The position numbers and the translations under genes are program-made. From contig NW_022098036.1 of NCBI RefSeq assembly GCF_002288925.2, forward strand, positions 40,458,614 through 40,522,613: 64,000 nt of DNA, given 5' to 3'. A model generated the notes under the pieces. It was not told where the DNA came from and ran no database searches. It saw nothing but the letters and a program-made list of their open reading frames with translations. This stretch comes from Delphinapterus leucas. Taxonomy: Eukaryota > Chordata > Mammalia > Artiodactyla > Monodontidae. This document shows, piece by piece, positions 47,101 to 59,559 of the stretch (position 1 is its first letter; each line of letters starts with the position of its first letter).

Positions 47101-47588
47101 TCTAAGTTCTTCTTTTTCATTTCTAATTTTATTGATTCGAGTCCTCTCCCTTTTTTTCTTGGTGAGTCTGGCTAAAGGTTTATCAATTTTGTTTTTCTTC
47201 TCAAAAACCAGATTTTAGTTTTATTGATCTTTGCTATTTTTTTTGTTTCTATTTCATTTATTTCTGCTCTGATCTTTATGATTCCATTCCTTCTACTATC
47301 TTTGGGTTTTGTTTGTTCTTCTTGAGATTTCTCTTGTTTCTTGAGGTAGGATTGTACTGCTATAAACTTCCTTCTTAGAACTGCTTTTACTACATCCCAT
47401 AGGTTTTGGGTCATTGTGTTTTTGTTGTCATTTGTTTGTAGGTATTTTTGAATTCCTCTTTGATTTCTTCAGTGATCTCTTGGTTATTTAGTAGTGTATT
47501 GTTTAGCCTTCACGTGTTTGTGTTTTTTTTACAGTTTTTTTTTCCTGTAAAAAAACATGAACGCATGGAGGAAAAACACTGTAAAAAA
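44126..47588 (-). mobile_element. 5'-truncated L1 insertion with target-site duplication
   Basis: One continuous L1 lies on the minus strand. Its A tail shows as a T-run from 44122. The 3'UTR is 44140-44492, and ORF2 runs from its stop at about 44493 up to the endonuclease-RT linker near 47545. A 17-base target-site duplication of the form CATTTCTAYTGGATTTT flanks it at 44109-44125 and 47589-47605, with one mismatch. At its 5' end, about 35 bases are present again in inverted orientation (47548-47580). Confidence 0.94.
44493..47545 (-). pseudogene. L1 ORF2 remnant: reverse transcriptase and C-terminal domain
   Basis: Pieces in several frames give the linker (47414-47172), early RT (46959-46771, with [17 protein letters not shown]), fingers and palm (46883-46566; 46467-46249, with SGTRQGCPL), and the catalytic FADD at 46207-46196. 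The C-terminal domain (45557-44867) and the end with YNGLLAIKRNE (44681-44493) follow. At least seven frame breaks or stops separate them. FADD itself is intact, but the gene is dead. Confidence 0.92.
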
Positions 47589-47605
47589 CATTTCTACTGG
47601 ATTTT

Positions 47606-50254
47606 GAATGCTATCAAGATTTTAAGGGAGGATGCTTCATAGAATTATGGTAATAAAGACTTGTCTTAATGAACTTCATGTGTCCTCCCTAAATGCAACT
47701 TTATTTTGGCATTAATGAGAATAGTACTTAAATGAAATGCATTGAGTGATTCAAAGCCTCTGAGAGAAAGGCTTGCTATATATTGGAAAGTAATTAAAGG
47801 TTATTTGTATTATTTTTATTCTTCTAGAAAGGATGGATAGAAATAGGCTGTGCTAATATATTATCAAGTATCAATGATAAGGAAATTAATGTAACCTTTA
47901 CATTGACAATGAGCAGGTTTTAAAATGGCTACTTTCAAGTGTGGTGAATGGTTTGATCTCTACCTAAAACTAGCTTTGTAGAACATTTGATAAACTGAGG
48001 TGTGAGGTACACCATCAGTAAATGTTCATATATTTAACAAAATCAGAAGTCTTATGTCCTGATATATGCCACTGCCTCATCTCACAAGATGAATTAAATA
48101 TAGCCAGTGAGATTGCATTCTAGGAATTCAATTATGATATATAGCTGCTCATAATTTGCAGGAATTAGCTCTTCATAATAAGGTCAACAGAATATATTCA
48201 CTAGAAAATTAATAGAATATGGGCATTCATTTGTCTTCTTTATTCACAAACTCAGGAGTGGGTAGAAATTTCACAAAGGAAAGGAATACTTTCTATTTCT
48301 GGTCATGGAGCCTGTGAAATAAAAGGTCCACCTAGCCCCTGGACCAGTGAATCCCTACTGTCTTGGTTAGTTGTCAGTGCCTTTCTCCAAGGTCAGGCAC
48401 AAGTTAAAAAGAGACCCATGATTCATTTATTCTCCAGTTGTCGGGTGGGGTTTTGGGTAAGGGTGCATTTCCAGGGAAAAGGAAAGAAGGCAGGTGGCTA
48501 GGTCTTTTCTTCTTGTGAATATGATAATTGGGCCTCTGAGAAAACAGACTGATGAAATATGTAAGGAGAGGGGTCTTTATCTATACACAGCTTTGAGCAG
48601 AATGTCCTAGATTTGGGATTGCTTGTGATAAAACAAACCAGCTATCTGTTGATTTATGAGACACGGCTCTCATACGATTCTCTGGGGTATAAAATGGTGA
48701 CATTTCATGAGTTTAATGCCCTCTGCTATCTAAGGGGACTCAAGTACCTCTTAAAGAACTTTTCTATTATTTTTGTCTAGGGAATGCATTCCTGATGCCA
48801 TGAGAAAGGATGTGGGAGCCACAGAGGGAGTCCCAGTCCTCTCCTTGCTTCACCCAGGCCTCTTGAATGCCTCTATTCTTTATTAGTAGATCTTGGTACT
48901 GGCTATAAGTTCTTTGATCTATGAGAGTCTGATTTGACAAGCTGATATTTTGAGTTTGCTCAACTGTCAAGAACAAAATGATTAGGAGCAACTCTTGGAG
49001 CATAATTTGTATGGATATTTTTACTGATGGAATACTAGGTCTGTTAATAACAGTACAGCTTGTTTGGAACCAAAAAGGGAGCATCAGATTCACAACAAAT
49101 GATATAGCATAGTTGATATTTCTAGACCTAGTAATAGAACATAAAAGTAGCCTTGAAAAATCTATATTCCCTTGCTGATTAAAATTTAGAGAGAAGTATA
49201 TTATGGTACTTCAAATTTAGCATTTTGAATTCTTGATGTTGGGTGGTGCAATACTTTTGAGGAGGAGATAAAAGAGTTCAGCCTCTCTTACAGGGAGGAG
49301 GGCTGTTGCTCTTCCCTGCTCCCTCGAAAATAATAATTCCAATCTTTCTTTTCAAAATCTTGTTCATTTTTCTTCTTTTTTTCCCTTTGCTCTCAAATTC
49401 TGCACTATCAAGAGAGTAATTCTTTGAGTAAGATGTTCTGAAATCTGTCTGCACTCTGGCTGCACAAGGTGAGGCAGGTGTCAATAGTGCAGGCACTGTG
49501 CCTTGAGTGGCGATTCATTTATATGTTTGCCAATCCTTGATTTAAGCCGATCGACACAGGACAAGGTCAGCTGGAATTAGATAAGACTGTTTCTAAAAAA
49601 TGTGTTGATGCTACCTTCAGAGATAATCTATAAGCTGTTAAGGAATTCTTATTCTGATTTTCAAAGGCATAGTCCTCTCAAAGAGTTGGAAAGGAGAGTA
49701 AAATAACTACTCTGACAGTGGAATTTTCAAAATAATTTATACAAAATGATTTGAAACAGCAAAAGATTTTTTCCCCTGTTCTCAAAGGCTAGATATTTAT
49801 ACAGCAAATCAAAAGAAACATCTTGGGAAAGGAATAGTGCATATTATTGAGAAGACCTTTCACTCAGCCTCCAGAGTCTGCTCAGATGAGGCCTGTATTA
49901 GAAATTCCTTAAGAGGAGAGGCCTTTTGATGTTGGTATCATTTTCTTAATTCATTGAGAGCAAGCACTTCTTAATTAATTTAGAGCAAACCTTTTGGAAC
50001 TGTAGCAAGGAACAGGATGGGTAACTTCACAAATAGATCTTGAAATTGTCTACAGCCTGCTGAATATGTACTTTAAGTGCTTTCCTCAGAAATGTACTTC
50101 CTTGAACTATACTGAGGCACTTGTCTGGAGATCTTTGATAATTTTTTCCATTCTGAGAGAGTAGAAAAAGTAATATTGTGTTCCTTATTGAATATTCTGT
50201 TCTAAATTTTTGTTTCAATAGTTTTCTAACTATTTATGAATTCTATTTAATATC
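47606..50254. other. Unassigned intergenic sequence
   Basis: No gene, RNA or nameable repeat. Minus-strand frames at 48767-49093 and 49278-49496 are isolated, with no family resemblance or splice context. Confidence 0.45.
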
Positions 50255-50475
50255 AGAATAAGGCAGATTTGGTTTAAATCCCAATTTGACTGTTTGACTC
50301 AGAGTAAATTACTTTATCTTTCTGAGACTAATTTTTCTCTTCTGAAAATATGGACAGTTGAAATACTACCTCATAGGTTTGGCAATTATTGGAGATAAAT
50401 TAATGAAAATAGTGTATCAAATACCTTAGCACATGATAAGAATTCAGTAAACTTTAGCAGTTATTATTGCCATGA
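50255..50475 (+). mobile_element. MIR SINE
   Basis: Diverged MIR: GGTTTAAATCCCAATTTGAC, then a TACTTTATCTTTCTGAGACT segment, TACCTCATAGGTTTGGCAAT and an AAGAATTCAGTAAACTTTAG end. Confidence 0.75.
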
Positions 50476-51609
50476 AAAATTCCTCTTAGGTTTAACACCT
50501 TCAACAGAGAGCAGAAACACTATTAATTCAGAGTATACTCAGATCTTGGAAAGGTAGCATGTGCTAATACCCTTGATTTCAGGGAGGTGGTGTGATACAA
50601 CATAGCTATCATCTATTTTATTTTCAGTTTTTGAATAGTGCTAATAATCCACTGATTATCCCAGTTAAACAATGCTATAAATGTGTGTATATAAATGTAG
50701 TGATGTATATCATACACAGCAAAAACAATCCTCTATAAATAGAACCTGCTTTTTCCTAATCTGGGCTAAAGGATCTTGACCTGATATATAAGTACAGACC
50801 ATATCTAAAGGGATTTTTTAAGTAGGGAATTTATTTCAACAACTACATTATTCATTTCTTTTTTTCAATTGAATATATTTATTCTGCACCTCTTGTTAGT
50901 TATATCAGGGATAGTGGTTAGCAAAACATGGAAATAATTTGTTGAGGATAAACAAAACCCAAAACATTTAATTATATGCATATAGTATATGTTGAATATA
51001 CCTGCATATACAATATATATAAAAATATGAAGGCCTGTTATCAGTTCTTGTATATCCTCATAATGATTTAATAATGGTCTTCGTTAGTGTGTTAGGAAAT
51101 GGTGTTATAGATGTTCCATTTTGATTCTTTTCTGTATCTCTTTTCCTATGGCTTGAAGTAGTCCATTCTCAATTTGTATAAAGCCTGCCTACATTTTCAC
51201 CTTTTGTTCTGATCCCAAAGAGTTAGTTTTGTTTGCCAACCAAAAAACCCTGCATAATTGGGTAGCTCTGACTCTAACCTATGAGTTCCGTTTCTGGAAA
51301 TTGTGTTCTCTTAGTAGTGGGAATGTTTTGTGGTCAGAAAACTGCAGTATATGATTACAGTAATCTTGATTGTGGTTTTAAAAATCATGTTTATTGGGAA
51401 AGAATTATTTATTCTTAGAGTCTGAGCTAAAAATGAATTTTACCTTTATGAAATACTTAAGGTGACCAACAGTCCTGATTTTCCCAGGAATAAGAAATTT
51501 CCTGTGATATAGGACTTTCAGTTTTAAAACTGGGAAAATTTTGGGCAAACGGAGATGATTTTGTCACCCCAGAATCTCTGTGACACTTTTGTGTAACATT
51601 AAAAATCCT

Positions 51610-51790
51610 TCTGGATATGGCAGATGTACATAAATATAAATGTTTTATGTACTATATGATAAGCACTTTTCTGTTATATCTCATAAAAACTTGAAATAAC
51701 CCTGTGAGGTGGGTGTTAGCATATTTTTTTAAATGAGAAAGCTAAAGCTTTGAGAGGTTAAGTAACTATCTAGCATCTATGTATATATCT
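51610..51790 (-). mobile_element. MIR SINE fragment, antisense
   Basis: TGATAAGCACTTTTCTGTTA, CTTGAAATAACCCTGTGAGG and GAGAGGTTAAGTAACTATCT fit antisense MIR. Confidence 0.65.
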
Positions 51791-52963
51791 ATTATCATAC
51801 TACATACTGTATATGTAACATATATCACATATAATATTTATAATATTTATCATTGGCAATGTCTATCCATAGAACCATAATTTTATTATATTGTTACCAT
51901 TTTCTTATGCCATCAGAAATTTTTATAATTTGTTTTCTTTTAAATGACTGAGTAAAATTTGACAAACTGTCTGCTAAAGTAGCCATCCCCCTCCCTTCAT
52001 AAGGACAGTTTACCTGCAGAAAAGGACCCCAGTGAGCCCCCCTTTTTCTAGGAAATTACTGGCCATAGAATACCCTCTACCCCTTATACTGAGCAATCTT
52101 TCCTTTTTTAAAATTGTCAACCACTTGATTGTTCCATTGTAACCAACTAAGGGTCAACCAAAGTACCTGAAAACCAATTAGCAAGTCTCCCTCACTTCCA
52201 AAAATACAAATCTCCCCTTGCTAGAATGCTTGCCAGAGATCCAGTTTTCCTTTTTTTGACTCTCCTTTATCACACCTTTGACCCCTTGCTGAACTTAAAG
52301 TGATGGCTGAAAGATTTCCTTGCTGCAAGTTTATGAATAGTCTTTGTTAATGTTAGCTTTTTTCATAGCTCTAGCATCTACACATTTTCATGGCTTTCTG
52401 ACACGTACCCAGTGATTACATTAAAACAATGTAATTGTTTTATTATTGAAATAAAACAACTCCCCCACAGCTCCTTTCTCTTCTCTCTACCAAGGTTCTT
52501 CCTGTCTCTGACCATTATACTTCAGCTGATCATTCTTTACTCCTAATAATCTTTCTACATCCTGTTCGGTTGTGTTGGGAACACTAGTCTGCTAATGGTC
52601 ACAGTAAGGGTGCAGTGGAGGAGAGTGATGGAAGAGCAGTCTAGTGTTCTCAAAAGTGGAATCCACTCCATGGAGAAAGGGTTCTGCAGTTTTCTGATTG
52701 TTATGGGCTCCAGGGAGCAGATATAATACCTGGGCATGATTGGTAATTTAACATAATCTGCATGTTTCTCTGAAAAAAACGTATTAGTTACTGACTAGCC
52801 ATTTACCTCCTTATGAAAAATCAAAATGAAATGAAACTAAAACAAAAAGCAAAAGTTGATAAGCAGCAAAAAGTATGAAGAGATAGCTTTCACTATCAAG
52901 TTTTCTTATTCTTACTGAAATTACATATTTTTAAGTTGGGCTGCTGCTTTTTCATAAAGACAT

Positions 52964-53033
52964 GGCTTTAGAGTTTTAAAGGCTCTTCTTGCCTAAGTGG
53001 CTTTAGAGTTTTAAAGGCTCTTCTTGCCTAAGT
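52964..53033. repeat. 35-bp perfect tandem duplication
   Basis: The unit beginning GGCTTTAGAGTTTTAAAGGC is present at 52964-52998 and 52999-53033 without mismatch. Confidence 0.96.
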
Positions 53034-53352
53034 CCCTCAGGTAACAGATTAGGAAGTGGTGGCATAGAGATGTCCAGCTATTTATATAGGGTTATGGAGT
53101 TAGCAAATAGGATAGCTGGGAACTATATTGTCTTAATCTGGTTTCCCCAGAAGAAAAGCCATATAAAGAGGCTTGTGTGAGGGTAGTTTATTTGAGAGAT
53201 GATTCCAGGGAAGAGGAGAGGATTGGGGAGTGGAAGGTTGAAGGGTGGAAAGCCACGCAGCATTTCGTTGCTCACTTGGCCACTGCTGCAAGTGACTGAT
53301 TCTTGAGCCTGATGAATTCTCTACTCTGGGGGCAAATGGGGCCGGTATTTAT

Positions 53353-53385
53353 TGGCCTTTATACCCTAATGGTGTATAAAGGCCA
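53353..53385. repeat. 12-bp perfect hairpin
   Basis: TGGCCTTTATAC (53353-53364) and GTATAAAGGCCA (53374-53385) are exact complements around a 9-base loop. The arms contain a TATAAA-like string on each strand. Confidence 0.85.
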
Positions 53386-53923
53386 GTCATGGCCCCAAGA
53401 ATTTAACTCTCTCATGTTTCTGTGATGCATATCATGAGTGCCAAATATTTCCTCACTGATGTCTCATGTCAGTGAGTCAGAGATTCCTCAGAAGAATGTG
53501 AAAAATAGGAGGCTCAGGCAAAGGTGAAGCATAGATTTGATTTACCTGTCAGAAGCTGGTTAAAACCTGTGCATAACTGGTGACTATAAACCAGGGCTTG
53601 GAGTAAGAGGTAAGACTGGGAAGATTTTAAGTGGTGTACGAGAAGTATCTGATCGTCATCATGGATAATTATATGTATATATAAATATATATATAATCTA
53701 ATTTTCAAACTCTTTTTTTCAGTATATCATGCTGCATCTACTGGGTTCCCCAAATCATTTTCATTTCATATATTGACAACTCAGCCTATTCTCATTTTGA
53801 AATTTGCAGTAGAAATTGTGATTTTTTAATGGAAGTCCTTAACTCATGAAATCGTATAATGTTTGGCATTTTCATTGTGTGTTTTTTCTAGATTTCAAAA
53901 TTTGTATCAAATATGGTTGTACA

Positions 53924-54157
53924 GGGCTTCCCTGGTGGCGCAGTGGTTGAGAGTCCGCTGCCGATGCAGGGGACACGGGTTCGTGTCCCGGTCCGGGAAG
54001 ATCCCACATGCCGCGGAGCGGCTGGGCCCGTGAGCCATGGCCGCTGAGCCTGCACGTCCGGAGCCTGTGCTCCGCAACGGGAGAGGCCACAGCAGTGAGA
54101 GGCCCGTGTACCGCAAAAAAAAAAACCAAAAAAAAAAACAACAACGACAACAAAAAA
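53924..54157 (+). mobile_element. CHR-type SINE
   Basis: Complete from GGGCTTCCCTGGTGGCGCAG. The A tail is broken by C and G (CAACAACGACAAC pattern). A perfect 15-bp target-site duplication AAATATGGTTGTACA flanks it (53909-53923 and 54158-54172). One base is missing in the CCGCTGCCGATGCAGG region compared with sister copies. Frames at 53872-54181 are read-through. Confidence 0.97.
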
Positions 54158-54172
54158 AAATATGGTTGTACA

Positions 54173-56869
54173 AACTTTCAAATATCCAGTGAAATACTTA
54201 TTGATTTTAACTTACACTGCATTTATTTTGCCAGTCATCCCAAACATTTAACATTTCTTTGTTTCTCACTGACTTCTGCATATGCTTTTATTTTGTACAG
54301 GAGAGACAATGCTAAATTAGTACAGTCCTGCTAATGTCAGAAACTGAAGACCTTTATTTCAATTATAAATGTTTTATCTGTCTAGAGATTCAAATTGTTC
54401 AAATCAGACACAGAAAATTAGCAGATCAAATTCTATATGCAAAAGGCAACCAAAAGCTTTACATTCTATTAAAAATGCAGGTGCTTGACACTATTTAATG
54501 GAACACAGTGGTGTACCACAGTGTCTTGACAACCTGAAGTGTGCCTCCTGAATAGACTTGTGAAAGTTTAATTGGATAGGAGGCTACTCCACGAGGGACC
54601 ACCAGCACTTTAATAGCTAGCTGCAGACCCCTAGTGAGGTTGAATAATTACAATCAAGGAACTATAGCCGTTTCCATGACTGCACTTATACTTCTGCAGA
54701 AAGGCCCATTTTCCCCTACATGACAGTTCACTTTGTATTAATTATAGATTACATGCTTCAGCCCTCTATCATTATGCTAGCATATTCTCATAAAGGATGG
54801 TACATTAACCATGAAATACTGTGTTCATTGCATGTATGACTGTTCAGCTCCCTGCACTGGGTGTATGTATGTGGAAGAAAGGGGAAAAGAGGTCATTTTA
54901 TAAATATCAATGGCTCCAGATGTGCAAATAACAAACCAAAAGGGAGCAAAGGAGAGGCTGGCACACTCTCTAACTAAAATGGAGCTGTCATGTGTACTTT
55001 ACCCTCTATTTGCATTTTCTAGCGCATGTTGGTACAGAATACAGCAGGCTTGAAATATAGTTAACGTTAGATAATTGAATTATTCATTTCATTGGAAATT
55101 AAGAATTATCTGAAAAGCTACTCCTAACTGTCACTCTTCAAACCTCTCTTTCTGTGAATGGTGACCATACATCTTGGTCTGGGGAAGGGAACTCATAGCA
55201 GATTCTACTGTGTGTCCATTGAGATAAAGCCTAAACCAACATAATTTCATTATGAACAACCCTCTCTAAATTAGGACTTATTATACTTAGTATATAGCAG
55301 AAGTGAAGCACACTTAAGATAAACTACATTCTATGCCATAGGGTGGAGAGAGTTGGATTCGATTTTCAGACCATCTAATGGCAATATCTGTGCACATTTG
55401 ATCACACCATCATTTCTCCAGGGATAATAAGATTGAGGGAAGTAGGGCAATACTGACAAATTTTCCCTTAAGTTAGTAAAATAAGCTCAATTCATGATAA
55501 AATTGCATCATGATTTCTAAAAATGGAATTCAGTAGATCAATTGGTTTTTAATACAAACATGCCATAAGTATTTCAACTGTATCTTAGCTATTTCAGTGT
55601 AAAATGTATTAACATTTTCTCAAACTTTTCAAAAAGTTTACCCTAACACTGCTTTCTTCTAATAACATATCTTGGTGAGGATTAGGCAGGTTGCTAGGTA
55701 TTTTCTATCAAGCTTTCTATATCTGTCTTTGCCTTTCATATTTATGAATATTCATTTCCCAGAGAGGTGTCAAAATCAGATATTTTAGCTTTTGAGCAAA
55801 ATGTTTGGTGGGTCAACCATTATAATTTTATAACAAGATTTGTATCTTACATCTAGAAAATGCTGTAACTTTTTATTCTAAAAAATTTCTAAAGTAGAGA
55901 GAACATTTTAGTGTTGATTTTCCCACTTACCACTTTTACCAGTTTTTAAATAATGAAGTAATTTATTAATATATGAAAGTATCATTATAAACTCACAGAT
56001 TTATTCATATAGATAGATAGATTTCAGTCCATTATAGCTATGTCTTTAATGATGCTTAAAATGTTTTAATTTTGACCTGTGGAAGCTTCCCAGGTTACAT
56101 CAAAAGTCACTTGTCCATAAAAATAGTAGTCGTTCATAACTTCCTTAGTATAAAAACAGAGTCCAAGTTCATGTTGCAGATTCTTTCCACAGACCTGGGT
56201 ATCAGTCATTTCTTCCAAGAAACCCTGGTTCTTTTGAACAGAGAGTGTTACCTAGAGACCACAACCCTGACAATAGAGATGATCTCTGCTGGCAGATTTA
56301 TCATTATTTCTTAAACCTTTCGAGTGAACAGTGATAGGAAATCTGTATATTTTTGAAGAAAAATGTGCCATGGGTTCCTACTTTTTTTCATTCAGACTTA
56401 CATTTGTAGAGCTTTTGCTTAACTTCTTTTATTTTTCTAATTGCATTCCTCTTCCCATATCTGAAAATTTTTGTTTCTAATGTAATTCGTTAACACAATA
56501 AAAATCGTTATCAGTACTAATGATGTAATAACTGAAAAAAATATAAAGAATTGGAAGTTTTTTTAACTTTTAAAAATCTCGCTGTCTTACCACAATTCCT
56601 CTCTGTACGATTTGTCTACCAATTCTGTATTGGTTCATTTATTTCATTTTTCTTTAATGTATTTTATGTAGAGAAGTATATGTATGTGTGTATTTCATAT
56701 ATGTATAGGTTTCACAAATATGTAGACATTTATAGGTTCTAAATTTAAATTTACAGAGTAAGTTAAAATTTAAAAGAAGTCTCACTTTTTACACCTGTCC
56801 TCTACACCTATATCTATTTGTTCCCATTTCTGCAGGTAACTTTTTTTCCAGTGTTTATGTATATTCACA
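54173..56869. other. Repeat-poor intergenic sequence
   Basis: I see no transposable element of note over about 2.7 kb, which is unusual in this window. The part 54480-54860 is rich in homeodomain-type TAATTA motifs. An (ATAG) run at 56011-56022 is trivial. The open frame at 56072-56314 shows no family likeness. Confidence 0.45.
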
Positions 56870-57080
56870 CTTTCTTAGATAAATAGTGGCTTGCCTTAGC
56901 ATATACACATTTCCTCCACCTTGATGTATTTCACTTATATATCCTGGAAGATCTGCACAGCACTAGAGATGTTTCTTATACTTTTTACAGCTGCAGAATA
57001 CTTTATTACATGGATGTTTCATAGTTTACTCAATTAGTTTCTTATTGATGAGCTTTTGGGTTGCTTTTAGTCCTTTTCTA
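56870..57080 (-). mobile_element. Old L1 (L1M-type) ORF2 C-terminal fragment, antisense
   Basis: ATATATCCTGGAAGATCTGC, GCTGCAGAATACTTTATTAC and TGGATGTTTCATAGTTTACT, then a TTATTGATGAGCTTTTGGGT segment, match antisense L1M ORF2 end. Confidence 0.7.
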
Positions 57081-58084
57081 TAATGGCTAGTTTTTCCAGC
57101 ACATTTTAGTGGTTTCTTGACTCAAAATTCATCCAGTTTGTAAAGGCAGTGGTTGGATGAGGTCATCTCCATTGGGTTTATCTAGATGGTGTATGTCATC
57201 CTGGATTAATGATGTGAAATTCAGCAGAGAATGTTTCTGTAGTCCTTGTTTGTTTTTACATTTGTATATTCAGTACATCTGATATATTTTAAGTAATATA
57301 GAAATAGAATCGTCAGAATTTGTTGGGCATTCTTCCTTTAACACAATCAGAATTTCATAGATGATTGCTAGAAGAGCATTTCCCCATTTTTTAATTACCT
57401 AAAGCAGACGAATATGAATTTTAGGGAGGAAGACTGTATGTTTTCTTGATATGGACAATGTTTCTATTTCCTGAGGGAAGAGAAAAAGGATTTTTCAAAA
57501 ATAAATGAATTCCTTCTTTCTTCAAGAAAGTTTAGGTAGGGTGTTTCCTGCAACAATGGATAGCCAAATACTAGGGAAGCTCTTCCTTTTTGAGATGAAG
57601 TTTTGCACTAATGGGTTTGCAAACTGATGATCTGATAGGCAAATTCAGCCTACAAACATAATTTGTGTAAGCCAAATCCCATTGCCTTTTGGCAGAGACA
57701 TCCTCTTCATTAGGTCACAGACTTCGCTCTTCCCCATTCCTTGCATTCCTGTTCCTTCATGTATATAAGTATCTGGCCTGTAAAGACATTTGAGTTTATA
57801 AAATATGCCTGAAAGAATTAGAGTTTTTGCCCAGAAAGTGTGAAGTGTGAAGAGATTCTAAATTTAGATTCTACCTTTTAAAACTTGATCCATCTTATTA
57901 CATAGGACTTATGGTGGCACTTAAAGTATAATTGACATTGTTTTTCATAGAATTAGATCCTGAGGGTGATTTTCCTTAAGCATAATGTATGCACAAGTAG
58001 AAAATTCTCTGGTTATTTGGTTATTAGAATGACTGGGGAATTTACTTACTAGCTAAATGTTATTTGTGAAATTGTTTTTTATAA
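57081..58084. other. Unassigned intergenic sequence
   Basis: No gene or nameable repeat. Confidence 0.45.
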
Positions 58085-58325
58085 TAATAGCTGACATTAA
58101 ATAATTTTATATGTCAGCCACTTTTCTAAGAGCTTTACTTAAAATATTGTTTAACCTAGCAATCCTATTAGGTACTACTCCTTATTTTATAGAGGAGGAG
58201 AATAAAGTATAAAGATCTTAATCAACTAGCTGTCAGTTGACAGAGCTACATATTAATAGGATTTGAACTCAGATATACTTGATCCAGAATCCATGCTCTT
58301 AGCACATCACTATGCTACCTCTTCA
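58085..58325 (-). mobile_element. MIR SINE, antisense
   Basis: Near full length: AATAATAGCTGACATTAAAT, CACTTTTCTAAGAGCTTTAC, TATTTTATAGAGGAGGAGAA, GGATTTGAACTCAGATATAC and CTTAGCACATCACTATGCTA, which include the tRNA-like head. Confidence 0.9.
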
Positions 58326-59284
58326 TTTATATCACAGTCTCAAGTTGGAATAATTCAAGTCTCAATTCTCCAAACATGCCAGTTTTCTCTCTTTATGGCT
58401 CTGTTTGTGAAAACATTGCTATAGCAACTGTGAGGTATATGATAAAAGAAACCTCACAGATCTGACCCTGTTAATCCTTTCCTTATGTTCATGGTGTTAA
58501 CATTTTTTAAATATTTCCATTTATAAAACATAAGTGTTAGCAAGATCAAAGAATGAGAATTAGTTGCTGCACTTTCAGGAATTTGATTATTTTACAAAAG
58601 TTTTTTGGAAGAAGCAAATTTTATCATGGCTCTCCTCAGAATGCTCTCTAATGCATGGTACCTACTGTTAGGTTCCACATCAGCCTTCTATCTAGGAAGC
58701 CTTCTATCTAGGAAGGCTCCTGATTTCCCTTTGGACTCACCTTTCTCACCATGTCTCCATGCCATCCACCAGACACTGCCTGAATCTGAAGTGTCCTTTC
58801 CCTCATTTACATGTTATCAATGTCTGAAACCATATTTTGAAGTTTAAGAAGAGTCTAAACTTCATTCTTTTCAAGCCTACATTATTTTTCCTCTTCAAAA
58901 ATTTTAGGATACACATTGTTTATTTTATTGAATTAGTTTGTATCTTACAGATGCGCTTCTTGCATTTTTATTTAACTGTTATATGTATGAATGTCTCATC
59001 TCATCAGATAGATTGTAGGCATCATCAGATGATTAGATAAATTTTATGCTTATCCTTTATCTTCTCCTTACCCCATGACTAGTGTTGTTACTGTAATGAA
59101 GATGCATTCACTAAAACATTAATTTTAATTGAAAGGAAGATTGTTTCTCAGTGAGTTGAATTAATTCTATTTTCATGTCATATGTGGGGCAGATATAAAA
59201 TTATGGCTATAAATAGATGGAGATTTGCTTTCCTGAAAGTGTATGTGTGCATGTAGAATTATTTGGTTATTTTATACATACATG
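58326..59284. other. Unassigned intergenic sequence
   Basis: A short tandem duplication at 58682-58713 is the only structure. Frames at 58605-58847 and 58837-59040 lack family likeness. Confidence 0.4.
58682..58713. repeat. 16-bp perfect tandem duplication
   Basis: AGCCTTCTATCTAGGA occurs at 58682-58697 and again at 58698-58713. Confidence 0.95.
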
Positions 59285-59400
59285 TGTTTATATATTTATA
59301 TATATATATATGTACACACACACATACATACATACACACAGAGACAGATATATGAAACATTAACTCTCTCTCTCTATATATATATACACACTCCTTCAGA
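59285..59400. repeat. AT/AC-rich low-complexity tract
   Basis: Alternating (TA)n, (CA)n, (CATA)n and (CT)n runs. The 116-residue frame over it (59243-59593) is a repeat artefact. Confidence 0.9.
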
Positions 59401-59559
59401 AAAGATATATATACATATGTCTTCCATACACTGTGTATTTATGTACACACCACACATTCAAAGATCAGTAAAGCAGAATAGGGATTATGCCAGAAGAAAG
59501 TCCTGGCAACTGAAAAAAAGAGCTTTTATAACCTCTTGTGTTGGCTATCTGAAAGAACC

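Larger units (their letters stand above)
50476..53908. other. Unassigned intergenic sequence with small old-repeat scraps
   Basis: A possible antisense L2 3' end lies at 50870-50945 (TTTATTCTGCACCTCTTGTT). A MIR is at 51610-51790, a tandem duplication at 52964 and a hairpin at 53353. The segment 53110-53480 resembles an old LTR or MER repeat but is unnamed. No gene recognised. Confidence 0.4.

Noticed and set aside
48767..49093. 108-residue minus-strand frame with a hydrophobic stretch resembling a signal segment
   Set aside because: It is isolated in unassigned DNA, with no family likeness, splice sites or promoter.
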